From Branchiostoma floridae (Eukaryota > Chordata > Leptocardii > Amphioxiformes > Branchiostomatidae), in assembly GCF_000003815.2 (NCBI RefSeq), contig NC_049987.1, forward strand, positions 17,587,959 through 17,651,958: a stretch of 64,000 bases of DNA. The letters run 5' to 3'. The notes below the pieces were generated by a model that saw nothing but the letters and a program-made list of their open reading frames with translations, was not told the origin of the DNA and made no database searches. The position numbers were made by a program, and so were the translations under genes. Below are positions 12,301-27,300 of this stretch, in pieces. The first letter of the stretch is position 1, and the number at the start of each line of letters is the position of its first letter.

Positions 12301-15300
12301 TCACATTTCAACAAATCAAATCAAAGGATATGTTATAGCTAGCATGAAAGCTTATCTGTATAATCCATGATGAATTCTTTGGGTTGAAAGAAAGTATGTT
12401 ACATTCTCATTTGCAATGATAAAGAGTGCTCAACTAGGCCATTTGCTGAGTTTGCCAGTTCTAAAAGGCTTATTGAATATTACTTAGCTCCATTATGTTC
12501 TGTACAGCTTCACTTGTTGCCTAACACATGTGTCCACATTGTATTGCCCTTGTTGCAATTTGAATAAATAAATAAATAAAATAAATAAATAAACTTGTTG
12601 CCTAATAATGTAATACGTGAAACCTCATTTACTTGATTTAGTAATTTGCTATCAGCTTATTTTCAAACATTGTAAATGTGTTTGTTTGTGTCCCATACCT
12701 GGGTATACATGGTGACTAAAGGAGTATCATTTTTGTTCTATGTAGTCTTCAAAATTGATACCCTAGTATATATAATGTATAGACCAAGCACATTATTACG
12801 TTGTAATTAAATTTCAGATCTTAACTTCCGTAATCAAGTTATCATCTCTCTGTTTATGATGACTGCTGGGAGAACTAGTAACAAGAATTATAAAAGTACA
12901 TAATTAATTATTAACTGTGTATACCTTAAGTTGAACCCATTGATATTAATTCAGTGATTGACCTGTGTAGATCTCTAATAGAGACAACATTATATTAAAG
13001 CCACTGCATGGAGTCAATTTCTGATTCCAAGCACATGATGTAAACTGTGTTCCCTCTTCTGTACCAAATCATATTATCGTTCTGTTTTTCTTCGGTTCTT
13101 TACTTAAAATTCTACTTCAAATTCTACTTGAGCTAGCTTTCCTGCTGCCAGATCAAAATATCAAAATTTAATCATGGAAATGGGCCTGTTTATCAGAGCC
13201 AAAAAAGTCAACCAGAAACTACAAAGAGAAGTTGATGCATGGATTTAACAGACTGCTCTTATTTTTGCAAATCGGGATTATTTCCAGTAAGCGACTTGGC
13301 AAAAAAATTAGTTACAAAGTTCCGTGGACTTATACTGTAATGAAAAGGCCCTGTTGTTCCTTGGCAACTGATATTTTCATCTTACGTAGCTTCAATTGGA
13401 ATGTCGTCATCACGGAACTTGACTTTCATCCGTTCCAAACATATTAGAGCCTACAAAGGAGATTCACAGTGACCAAAATTAATCCAATTCTTTATGCTTG
13501 AGGGAGAACCAACTGTGTACATATATATATAGTACAAGACTGAATGTTCAGTTACAGTGGGAACTACAGTAACTGTAACAGCTATACAGCTGAGACTTCC
13601 TGCAAGTTGTCTACAAATGTGCTTTGGATTGCCTTAGAGACCAAGTGTTAAGGGCTCAGAGAAGGTGATTTTTCTTGGATGACAGTTTTCCAGGACACTG
13701 TTTCCAGGTAAGTCTTTGTCTTTTGCATTTTCATCCGTTAGATGAATTAGAATTAGCAGTGGACTAGGAGCATTTGGCCCAGTACTTAGTAAAGGCCCTT
13801 ACTATCTCTCAGATATTCACAGTCAACTTCTTGGCAAATACCCTGTGCATAGTGCAAGACAGCACATGGAAGATAAAGTTCTAAAGTTCTTACATCAGAG
13901 CCCACATGTTTTCAGACATGCTAAAGACTACATGTAATGGAATATAATACTCTGTAATCTTAGAAGTGATTCCCTATACTGTTTGCAGACTGTTCCACAG
14001 ATTGAAATGGACTTTAAAAGAGGACTCCACGACTCAAGCATTTTAGCAAACAGGCCACCACACTATTGCCTCCACTCTAAATTTTTTATGTCTCTTTCAG
14101 TCTTTGATTTTTCTTTTGGGTCGTTAGACTACTCTCTCTTCTCAGATGGGCTGAATTGCAAGGAGCTTACAATTTGTAGGGCTAAATCATATAAGAGTGT
14201 GGAGCAGCTGAGCTTTTATTTTATGTGACCTCAATTCAAATCGTAATTGCCCCCAATTCAGCCATATTAAAGACTAGGTTTTAACCGCTCACACTGGGTA
14301 GGACCCCTAATATTTTCAATACGTGAGGTGGGTTCTTCAACGTGCTTGGTGTGGCTATCCTCAAACACAGGACTACCATTAAACGTCCAATATGAGGGCT
14401 GTACCTTACTAGTAAACTGAAGCCGTGATGGATCTGAACCCTGGACCTCTGGGTTATGGGCAAAATACCCTGCTTTTCTACCACAGTTGACCCCAATGAC
14501 ATTAATAATAACTATACTTATTTTCAACTTCTAGTATAATCGTAATCTGCTAGTATCTACTAGTATTTGTGTGATAACATCAAATCAAAATTAATGTGAT
14601 TAATGTTGACGCCCCCAAACTGACAAAAAAATGATTCTAATTATATTGGGACTGAAAGAATTAAGTCCCCTTAAGGGTTAACCCTTAGAATGACTTGGGC
14701 TTTCACATTTAATTTACATTTTTAAAATCTCCCAATTGTTTGCTTTGCTGCCTTGCCATTAACGGTAGCCCTAAATTAAATCCTGGCTAGAACCCTGGGT
14801 CACTCTGCCTTGTCCACTTGTATTTCACTAAATCATCCATATTGCTCTCAGCTTAGTATAATTTTAATATCAAAATTTCATCCTCTCAACACACATTCAA
14901 AACTTTCAGGGGCATGGAAAAACTTGACTGATCGATCATAATCCTTCTATTACATTTGTATCTGCATTGTATTACAACGTATATTTGGATAGCTTGTTTT
15001 CTTGTTTCACATTGACAACAATATGTACTCATAATTTTATGTTCCTTTATTTGACATGGACAATGGGACTGAGTCTGGAAGTGGGTTACTGCAAAGAACA
15101 AAAGTCACAATTCATTCTCAATCATGTGTTTGTTGTTTGAATAGATCAGCAATCATTTATTGCCCTTTGATTTGTAATTGACTTAGCTAATTATGTTGGT
15201 GGGTGCTGACAAAAGTGGCAGAATTTCTCTGCTACTTTCAAACCCTGTATTTGTGCAGTCAGATTTTGCTCTGAAGCATATGATGGATGGATGATGATAT

Positions 15301-18300
15301 ACAAAATGTAGTAAGGCCACATGGACTTTGTTACATGTACATTGGATGACAACCCCAATAACCTGAAACCCCAAAACTGATGCGGATGAAAATGAAAAAA
15401 GTTTGGCCCCCCAAAACAATTTGCCTTGAAGTTCATTTTGAAATTTAAGATAAGAAAGAATGAACAAATTTGACCAAACACACTATTTGTCATAGTTACC
15501 TGCACTAAATACTATAGATTATTATTTTTTCTTTCACATGTTCTTTGACCTTGAAATTGTTGGTCAACTTGGCATTTCTATGAATAAATATATATGTTTT
15601 CCGATATATATCTTTTTTTAAACCTACAGCATATTTTATTTGCTCAATTCACAGTTCCTTTGTACGATTTACAGCATGGTTAAAACCTCTTCCTTACTGT
15701 AAGTTTACAGTCGAAACTTAATACATGTGAAGATGACAATGATTCCATATAATCAAATCAACATGGACTATCACCATCCATAATGACATTTGCCTTAATG
15801 TTATAATTATAGGAAGCTTGGAAGATCAACCCATTGTTCCAAAAAGCAGTCCTTGTCAGCTTGATAGACGAACACAGCAATTGGGAAAGGCCAACAGAAC
15901 AGTCTTTGTCCTAACAGTAAACGACTGCACACAACTCAATAAGGTATGATTGATTACACAATTTATAAGTCAGAATTAATGGTTGATATGGCTGGTAGAC
16001 CATACAGGATAAGACTGGCAGAGGAATGGTCAAGTTATTGTAGCAGTATACAAAGTGACAGTAGCCCATTGCAGATAGGATTTAGAGCTGTTGTACATTG
16101 TTCTTTTGATACCATTACCATTCATAATACTTTTCATGAGCACAGTGGAACAGCTCTTCAGTTAAGTCTTGCTTAAATAATTTCACAGGAGTTTGATTGT
16201 TCAACTGTATGTAGCTCTTAGATTTAAAATACAACATTTTCCTGTTACATGTATCAGATGTACCAATAATAGCATCAACGAGCATTAACGTTTACACCAA
16301 ATATACACCCTGATGTTATTGAACATTGCACCTTCAAAAATCTTTCTTCAGACTAGAAGATTTTGTAGCAATGTAATCCAATTTTGTATGCGTATTTCAC
16401 GTTACATCACGGTTAATAATAATATGGCAACAAGTTTGGAAACTAGCACTGGGGTTTGCAAATAACATACTTTTGAGAAGCAAACAGTGCTTAATCATTG
16501 TGATTTTCTGTAATTGCCATATACCCCAATATTTCTTTTCATTACTATTTAAGAGTACTATTTAAGAGTACTCGAGCCACTGTATGTACACATGCATGTG
16601 CTGTGTTCCGAACTGGTTGCCATGTTTTTGAGTCTGCAGAGAGGAACAATATTTCGATGGCACAATGATGATCAATAACAGGAGAAGGGTGTATATTTGG
16701 CGCAAATGCATATAATTGTATACATGTATGTTAGATGAATAATACTATAATGATACAGTTTTGGAATGTAAAGAGAAAATTTTGTACTTTGGTTTCATAC
16801 ACTCTTTAGAGCAAATTTGCTAAAATTGTGAAAAACAATTTATACATAAATTGTATTATATGATGACCTGGGAGACATACAATGTCATGAAAACTGTCTA
16901 GAGTCTGCATCACGAGGGTACACAAATTCACACTTATTCTTCTTCTAATTTTTAATTCTACACAAAATTCATAATTGGTGGATTCTTGTAAAGACTGAAT
17001 TGGTGTGGAAAACACAAAAATACCTTGCTTTGGCATGTGCAAGTGATGCAATAATCATAGATCCCTTTTCTTACACAGAAAATGGTCAACAAGCTGAGGA
17101 AACTACTGGTCATCCTGCTCATCATTCTGAAAGAAGCTGGACCAACTGCAGCCTGCAGCTGCAGTGCACCAGAGTGTGACTGCAAGAACAGAGGCTTAAC
17201 CACAGTTCCTCGACATCTCAATCCTAACTCGATCACTAGCCTTGACTTAACAGACAATTTCATCCCAGTCATACCGCCATTCACTTTCTTAGGATACAGG
17301 AGGTTGACAAAACTATATCTAGACTCAAATCAATTAACTAACATTCAGCTTGGTACATTCCTGCATCTACGACGGTTACAAGAGCTGACGCTGTCCTCAA
17401 ACAAGATAACTCACTTTCAGCTTGGTACATTCTCAAATCTTAAACAGCTACGAGTGTTGAAGCTGTCCTCTAACAAGTTAACTAACATTCTTCCTGGTAC
17501 TTTCTCAAATTTACGTGAGCTGCAAAAGTTGTGGCTGCAATCCAACAACTTAATCAACATTCAGCCAGGTACTCTCTCAAATTTACCAAAGCTGCAAGAG
17601 TTGTGGCTGCAATCCAACAACTTAACTGACATTCATCTGGGTACTTTCTCAAATCTACCAAATCTACGACTGTTGAGGCTGTCCTTTAACAAGTTAACTA
17701 AACTTAATCCTGGTACTTTCTCAAATCTACCAAGCCTGCAAGAGTTATCGCTACAATCCAATAACTTGACTGACATTCATCTGGGTACTTTCTCAAACCT
17801 ACCACAGCTACGACTGTTGAAACTGTCCTCTAACAAGTTAACAAACATTCATTCTGGTACTTTCTCAAATCTACATCAGCTCCAAAAGCTTTGGCTTGAC
17901 TTAAACAAGATAGCTAACATTCAGCCCGGTATGTTTACAAACCTACCACTGCTCCAAGAGCTGTGGCTGCAATACAATAACTTATCTAACATTCTTCAGG
18001 ATACATTCTCAAACCTACCACAGCTACGACTGTTGAAACTGTCCTCTAACAAGTTAACAAACATTCATCCTGGTACTTTCTCAAATCTACATCAGCTCCA
18101 AAAGCTGTGGCTTGACTTAAACAAGATAGCTAACATTCAGCCCAGTATGTTTTCGAACTTACCTCAGCTACATGAGCTGTGGTTAAGCAGAAACCAGATA
18201 AGTGACATTAAGCCAGGCACATTCTCTGGTCTACCAAATCTTCAAAGGCTGTGGCTATCTTCTAACAATATAAGGGGCATTCAGTCTGGTACTTTCCAAG

Positions 18301-21300
18301 ATCTACCCAAGCTGCGAACGCTATTACTGGACAACAACCAGATAACTACCATTCAACCTGGCACATTCTCAGACTTTTCTATGACCATATACATTTTGCT
18401 TAACAACCCCTGGCAGTGTGATTGTAGGATGGTTCCCTTCAGGCAAAAAATGAATGGGTCCCATTCATTTGAAAACCAGATCGTTTGTAGACAACCAAAC
18501 AAGTTTTTGGGGCAAAAGCTGAAAGATATTCATCTTAAAGATCTGATCTGTGAAGAGCCAAACATTACAAAATTCGAAAGGATCAAGAATAACACACTGG
18601 CACAGGGGCAGACAAACCATTTGGTCTGTGAAGCTTCAGGAATCCCTTCTCCAGACATCACAGTCACTCTCCCATCTGGACAGAATGCAACAGTTGAATC
18701 AGGTGGTAGGGTTACTGTGGAGGTGAATGATAACATCACCATAACAGATGTTACTGCTAGTCTGTACATCTGTACTGCAGTAAGTCCTGTTGGCTCCACA
18801 TTTGCCACACTGTCTGCTGATGTTCAGTTCAATGCGCCAACAACTGCCCCAATCATGTCACTGTTGACTTCACAGATTTCTAGTGCTGGTACTTCACACA
18901 AAATGGAGACTCTGGGCAAGAGTTATCCTGAAAGTACCAACACTGTCTCCCTGCCTTTTCTGATTCACTCTTCACCTTCGGAAGAACCAAAGTCTAATCC
19001 AAATTCCTCCCCGTACACTCTCATTGGCTACATTGCTGCTGCAGTAGTCAGCATTGTCCTCATTGGTGGCATCTTTTTCACCATTTGTTGGAAGAGGTGG
19101 GCCAGGAATCGTTCTGTTGGCCCAGACCCTAGTGTCGCTTTGAATGACACAAACACCACAGCTACCGTTACAACAACATCTGATCATGACCAGATACAGC
19201 ATCATGATGCCTGATACCTGATGATTTAACAGGTTCCAATGACCCAGACACTTCAGAGTGGTTTGGTCCAAAGCATATGACCATTGTGGTTCAATGCTCT
19301 ATTGTCAATCTAAAGCCTATTTGCTTAAACTATCATTTATCTGCATGTTTGAATGTAAATTAAGACTTACCAGCTGTAACAACCGTTTAACTTGAATACA
19401 GGAAGTGTTAAGGTGTGTGCTATCATGTAATTTTGAATGAAAGCATCTTATAAGAGCTTGCTTTTGTTTGCGCTTTATATCAATATGGCACTTTCATGAC
19501 ATCCCTAATTTGAATGATTGCAAGTGACTTTTGGTATGAAACATTGATTTCTTTTTACCAGATACGACATTGTGTCTTCATGGCCTGATCAGTAAAGTTA
19601 GAAGAGTGACATGAAATTGCTTGTAAAAAGCACAAAAAATGCTTACAATTTTACATCATATATACTTTGTAGTTGTTATTATATATGTACAGTATAGTAT
19701 TACGTATAAACGTACATTTGTATGAAGTATTGATGATCTCTGCATTTGTTTCAATCTGTATATAACATTGCACATTTAATCATGTACAAGCATGTAGTTA
19801 TGACTTGCATGTTAAGAAGTATTACTCCATATAGTATTACACTGTGTATACGCAAAGTACATCAGATGACATGTATCATATACCTTAAGCTTGGGTCACT
19901 TCATCAAGATTTGTTACAAATTGTGATCACGTAATAAATAAACTTCACGGTGGTTTGAAAAAATTATCATGGTATCTCATCAATGAGTCTTTGCTGTTCT
20001 TCCCTAAGGTTAATAAGTGTATCTAACAGTCAATATTCATCACAATATCTAGTCACAATATGGTAATTAAAAGTGGAGGCAGTTTGAATAAAAATCATTA
20101 GAAAAATAAGAACCTCCAATTTCATTCCAAGACTTACTTATCTGAGAGCAACCTTCAGTTACACTGGATTGGCCCATATTGCAAACTGAAAGTAAAAACG
20201 TTTTTTGAAATACGTAGTAGCCTAAAATGACCCTCTGGGGATTAATCCATCTGTGCATGATGATTATGATATCAGTATACATGAAGACAAAAGACTCACT
20301 GTACCTGTGTCTGTTATCTTGCTGTTGCATATTTCCCTACAAGTCTCTCGACATGCATCAACATGAAGGATGACTGTCTTTAACATCTCCATCTGTAAAA
20401 CAGACAATAAGCATGAACGCTTTTGTTTAGATTACACCTTGGTGTACATGTACTAACTTTGAATTTCACTAATTTTGTTTTAAGATGTTTGGTTGAACTT
20501 CTTGCTTGGGGTTAGAATCGTTGCTACATGTAGTTCTTGCAAATTAAAAAAAAATTCCTTGACTTTTTCAATTGTAACAAGACTAGAGTGGAAATATTTT
20601 CTTGGGCTACAATGACCATTTTTCTGCATCCCTAAACAAGATAATCTCTGTAGCAGTATAAAAATTAAACTAATTGAAATATATAAGCAGCTTAATTTTT
20701 TGTAATGCATGCTTAGTAAACTTCCTGTTGTGGCATAACACACCAAGTTTGTACAGATGATTACATAAAGCTATCTTGACAGATTTAATTCATCCAGGCA
20801 CTCACACAGGGATGGGCCCCTACTCTTTTTGATAAGTGTGGTGGGTTCTTTTACATGTTTGACGTGTACAAATGTAGCTCTCCTCAATAAAAGGACCTCC
20901 ATATGTCCTATCCATGGGACAGCCATAATTGAAACAATCACTCACCTACACCTGAGTAAAGTGAGGAAATTCATGTTAATAAGTGCCTTATTTCTGCATG
21001 ATTATTTTACAGAAAATAAAATGTGGTTTAGATATCATTACCTTTTCACCTGGGTCTGAGACATTTCTGGCTGACTGTAGACAGGCTGCAGCTGCCATCA
21101 GGGCACAAGTCTTCTTTCTCACCAGGTTGGCCATGTCCATCGGACACAGGGAAGAAAACTGGACAAAAGATGAAAATTACATAAAACAACCAGTAATGAC
21201 ATTGTCAATTTTACATTTTGCTCATCTGTGTACAATGAAAATATCCCTTAGAAGTAATCATACAACACAAGAACGACACCTACCATAATTTTTAAGAGGT

Positions 21301-24300
21301 GGCAACAAAGGACAAGAATTAAGAATTACAAGAGCTGAGCAAAGGTATACCTTGAAACACATATTGAAGAACTGGTGCATCATGTTGGTGTCCTCTCCAC
21401 ACTTTAGCCCAAGGTTCCACGCTGTCCCAAAAAAACGAAATTGTCATTATAATAACTGCAGTTCTTCTGGTGTTAGCATTAAAAATATTCTAGGTGTCAA
21501 CATAATTTTCAGACAATCATTTATTTACAAATTCAAATCTATTCAAATTTTACATTAATTTTATATACAGTGTAACATCTTTCTTTGGTAGATTTACCTT
21601 CATTCTGCAAGTATAAAATACTTCTACATGACATTGTATAAGGTCATCTGAAGTCATCATATTTTAAGCCTGACACATGTTGTCATGAATGAAGAACTGC
21701 TGTAACATTGCAAATTGCTCCTACCTATTTTCATGAACCACGTTGCTTCGTTGACAATGCCATCCTCTTTGGTCTTCTTCAATTCTTGGAGTTTGTTATG
21801 AGCTTAAGAAAAAAAAAAGTGTTTCTGATTCAAATGCCAGTATAATTGTTGTACATGTATATACAGTTTACACTCACAAAATTAGAGGCACGAATTGTCC
21901 GAGGGATGGCTCAAAACTTAGATTACAATAATTTTCAAATATCAAGAGAAAGATTGAGTGAATGAGTGAGATTAAGAGGAAAAACAAACATTGAAAATAA
22001 AAGTGGAGAAGTATACTCTTGCTGCATCTTAACACACTATAATTGCTCTGTAATCGGAGTCTTATAATATAACACTAGCAGGGCTCTCCCCAGAAATTTT
22101 TAGGGGAGTGGTGCTGGGTTATAATGAAGCTTACGGCGGTCAACGCCACGTGCAGCGTCACAGGCTATGAGTGGGAGTGGTCCGGAGAGTGTGATTCCCC
22201 CCACCCCCTCCTCCAGAGAAGCTGTATAACAGTTGCACTTTGCCTTAATGAATTTGCAATTTTATGTCTTCTCCTGAAACTAAAGCTGTAAAATCTTACT
22301 GACTAAAAGAAACAGAAAATCAAGCCCAATTAACTTAAGTGCAAAATTTTAATAAATGACAATTTGAAATCCCCCTGTAAAGAACATCATGTACATGTTG
22401 CAAGTAAGTATACTCTCAATGCAAACTATAAACCAAATCTATTGAAAATGTATGAAATACAACTTGACATGATATTAAAACAACAATATTAAAACACATT
22501 GGCATAATAAAAATAAAAATAATAAAGTACAATTTTCCACAACCCCATAGCTGAGAAGCCACCTCCTTGGGAAGGGCATAATTACAACCAAAAAAGTCTA
22601 GGCTATATTTTTAATGAATATTGTCACAAAGACAGCTACTGCTTGTAAATCATTCCAAAATATGTTTATTTTGAGCAGGTAACTCTTCCCGCCAAAAATA
22701 ACATAATATATAATGCAATCCTACTTTAAACCAATCAGAGGGCAGAGAATCTAGGGCTAACCAATCAGAGCTTAGAAATGGCATCATGTGACCTCATTAA
22801 AAATGGCTGCCGGCAAGCCAGGCCTCGGCTAGAAATACAAATTTTTACGAGCTACTAGCGGCCAAAATGCAGCTTATCTTTGACAAATAAACAAAATTTT
22901 GATGAAAGAAGAAAGCAAGGAATGGATTTTTACCAAGGTCGGAAAGAGATCACTGCAAATAACAGTTTAGGAGTCCTCAGCTCTTAAAAATGCGCTGACC
23001 ATGTGCTGACAGGTCTGCTCTTTATTTTTCTATCGGTTTTCCTTTGATTTCGTCTTGAAAAACAGGTTTTTAGTGAGGTTGACGTATGCTAAAGTCACCG
23101 ACATCTATTGTTTACAAGCATAACAAGAAGACATAAACAAAGGATTGTGATTTTTCACGCTAGATACCACCCTACCCCACGCCAGCTTCAATGAAAACAA
23201 AGGATTTATTGTGAATCTCCCGAGAAGGCTTGCCGATTTCTTGGTCAAATTTGAGCAGAGTCGGGTGGTTTTGCTAGTTATCCCTGAAAATACAAAGAGA
23301 AAACACTAGATTTACAAATCGGGGGAGTGGCGGGAGAGTTTTTGAGAGCGGCGCTGCGCCGTTCAGTAACGCTCTGGGGAGGGGCCTGCACTAGTCATTG
23401 CACTTACCTGTTTCAAGGTAAGACAGGATTATGTCATTACTGCTTCTGCAATGGAGGATAGAGTTTTCATTAGTTCAATAAAAAAGTACACAATATTATG
23501 TGGTAGCAGTAAGCTAGATATATCACAGTAAGGCAAAGCGTTCAAGTGAACTGTAACATACCAATAAAACATCACTGTGACATTTATCTTCTTACAAACC
23601 TTTGCCCTTCAGATGTTGCAGAGAAGGTCAGACGAAGCCTTGTTAAACATCTGTGAAAAAATATTTAAAATTAGAATAAACCTCGTAGTCACATTGATGT
23701 AGTCAAACTATTTTTACATTTTGCAGATTGAAGTTTTAGGTAAATTCCAAAGACACATGACAGCTGCAAAATAAGAAGCATAGCTTTGTCTATCTCTAGA
23801 TACATGGTAAAAACAAAGGCTTTTTGTATATAAAATGACAAATAGTTCAACAATTAAGATGTTTTAACTGCTTACCTGATAGCAGTAAGAACTTGTTGAA
23901 TGTTGTGAGAATGTTGCACCAGTCTCTCTAACGCTCTTATTGCCACATCCCTGTTACTTTCCTGAAAATAAGTAATTGATTGAAAAACAAGCCGCATACA
24001 CTGACAAAAGCCATGAAAAGAACATATCTAAGATAATCATTAGACTACCAATGTTCAGCCTACTGCAAAGTATCGTCAAAACTGCCTCACTGAAATGTGC
24101 TAGTCACTTGACACTTCAGCATGATTACATTGTCAGTCAGTCTATACAGACTATGACATAAAATAATGCACTTCACACAATGGTATGCATGGGTAAAAAA
24201 CTTAACTATAGTTCCGTTACTGTTGAACAACAAAATGCAATGTAATCTATGTAAGCAAACTGAATCATATCTAAAATACTAACCTCAAAAGCCAGCTGTG

Positions 24301-27300
24301 CTGCCAGGCAGACTAGCCCTTCAATAGTGCTGTTTTCCTCTCCCTTCTCATCCACAGTGCCCATTTTCTCTATTGCCTCAATGGCTACAGAAATATTAAA
24401 GATACAGAAAAAAATGGGTACACAAAATGTGCTACGACATATTGTGACATACAGTATTTTCCTAATGTACAAACAACAAATTTCAAAAGTGGAAACCGTT
24501 ACCACAAACAAACAAAAAACAACTGTTGAAAATAACATCGTTCAATCTCACCAGCATCACTATTTCCTTGTAAAAGACCAATCTTGAAGAGTGCATACTG
24601 GGTGTGGGCGCTGGTGGGGTCACATGTCTCAGCCTGCCTTGCTGCCTCTAATGCCTGTAAAACAAATGGAAAATGTCCTTAAAAACCTTTTTTCCTTATT
24701 GTCATCATCACATCTTACATGTAGCTATCTGCAAAGACATGTCCTTGGTACTGAAAAGGTCTTGGTACTTAAAAACCTGTATTCTTTATATTGTCATTAT
24801 CACATCCTACATGTAGCTATCTGCAAAGACATGTCCTTGGTACTGAAAAGGTCTTGGTACTTAAAAACCTGTATTCCTTATATTGTCATTATCACATCCT
24901 ACATGTAGCTATCTGCAAAGACCTGTCCTTGGTACTGAAAAGGTCTTGGTACTTAAAAACCTGTATTCCTTATATTGTCATTATCACATCCTACATGTAG
25001 CTATCTGCAAAGACCTGTCCTTGGTACTGAAAAGTTCTTGGTACTTAAAAACCTGTATTCTTTATATTGTCATTGTTCACATCCTACATGTAGCTATCTG
25101 CAAAGACATGTCCTTGACACTGAAAAGGTCTTGGTACTTAAAAACCTGTATTCTCATCACCATCATTATCACATCCTACATGTAGCAATATGCAAAGACC
25201 TGTCCTTGGTACTGAAAAACTTTCACAACTTTATATTGCCAATCCTTGGCTGCTATAACCCTGTCCTAAGTGCTGATTTGCTACCACCACTATTCTCCTT
25301 ACAGCAGATATAATCACCAACAACAATGCTACAATAAATCCTCATTCCTGATAGTTATACTTCCTAATCATCTCACAATATATGAAACTACTTGCCTGTC
25401 TAACAACAATATCGTTCACAGTCAAACCTGCCCGAGCAGACCACCCAGGGACCGTCTTGCATATATTGACAGGTGGTCACTATAGACAGGATTCCCAATG
25501 CTTGTGTCAATGGCAAAAATTATCTAAGGTACCACCAAAAAGTGGCCACATTATCCAAATGGTCCATACATAGAAGTGGTCACTTGACAATGTGCAGGTT
25601 TGACCTTACTTGGTATTCTGGTTCTTTTTCAGGAGTCTTAAATGCACAGCAAAACCCTTTATTCTCCTCCCTAACTAGGCTATCACCCTCCCTAACTAGG
25701 CCCTGTTAGTTTCTGTACCTTATCATACTGCTTGAGATGTAAGTAGCATGCACTCCTGTTCCTCTCTAATTTGGCCATGTTGTTATCGTGTCTATCATTG
25801 GAAGAGAACAAGTTCCTTGAGTAGTCGTACCATCTGAGTGCCTCTTCATATTCGTTTGCCTGCAGAAATAAAACATACAACGTCTATCAACATCCAATAA
25901 TGTATGCATTGTATGTAATATGAATGTACGTATTACAAATAACTACTAACAGAATTCATGGTGAAAGTCTCTTCTATAGACAGAATACATTATTGTGATC
26001 TGGTCTACCTCATATGCTTGGGCAGCCTGTTCCCATAAAAGGAGGTGGAAACGCTTCCTGGTAGTTGTATCTAGTGGCTGTGTGGTATTGTGACCTGCAA
26101 AGAGAAATTTTGTCAAATAAAAATCATGATATAATACATATTGACTTCAGTTTGGCATAATATCAAATAACAGTCAATGTCCATTACTGTTATACAGTCA
26201 AAGTTTAAAACCCTCTTTGTTAGACATCTTTGGGTTGCTCTTATTCTTTAACCATGCGAAAAATGATGTGACAACAATGAAGGGTTAGGCATACAACTTT
26301 TAAGACAAGATTCTATCCATTGTTTCTAACCTTGATACCATTTTCCACTGAGGTTTCTCCAGCCTCCAGTTTAACAACCTATAGAAACTAACCAGTAATG
26401 CAGTCCTCTACAAGGGCCTTTGCTGCCTGCATCTGTCTGTTGTCCAGTAGAATCCTTAGGTGGAGTAGGTAAACTTTCCCCAGTTCTGGGGAGGCCTGGA
26501 ACTGCTGGGTCAGCTGTTTTACCCCATCTAGTGCCAGCTGTGCTCTATCAGATTGTAAACAGATATGTTAGGGATATCCTAGAGGGTCTGCATGGGAGGA
26601 TCCTGGTATTGCTATAGTGGTTTATCTAGGCATGCTAAATGCCTAAATAAACAGAAAATGCTAAACAGAAAAGTCATGAGAATTTACAATGCTTTCAAAT
26701 GCTTGACAATGTCTGGGTAAAATATTTGGGTAACAGGTTTATTCAATATTGCATATTATCATTTTCATGGAGTGTTTGGCAAACCTAGTCTTCGAACGAT
26801 GATTATCACTTTTGGCCTAGTGTTTTGACTTTGCAATATGAAACAACGTACAAAGAAATTGATTTTAGGATATAGCAATTAGCAAGTGTGTGCTTTGTAG
26901 ACCTAAGGCGACCAATTATGACTCACAAATAATTGACTGACAACTTTTAACACTAGATCGGGCTTACTATGATTTAACAGTGAATCAAAACAGTACACCA
27001 GAAAAGGCATGCCAACCCCATTCTACACAATAGTACAGTACTGAACAGTAAGAATGTTTCATTTAAAAAAGCATTGAAACGCACCCTTCAAATGGTCTGA
27101 ACTATTCAAGAAAACCGTACAAAAACTTCTAGGTAATATTGTCTCTCATACCTTTTATGTTCTATAAGCAGTTTGATTGTGTTGAGTGCTAGTTCCACAG
27201 TGAGTTCTGGATGATGGAGGCAGTCTGTTACAGCTGTGAAAATAATGGCAAAAATATTGTTACACAAACATACAAATGTCTCCAACATTGTTGTAACATT

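Noticed and set aside
21050..21158. Shorter form of TEX11 exon 24 using the GTGAAA donor
   Set aside because: It would shift the frame and place a stop early in exon 25. The GTAATG donor keeps the frame.
24685..25235. CRISPR-like array
   Set aside because: The units are contiguous tandem repeats without unique spacers, and the window is eukaryotic.
24591..25313. Overlapping repeated open frames
   Set aside because: They are shifted translations of the 92-bp minisatellite and overlap TEX11 exon 17 and its intron.
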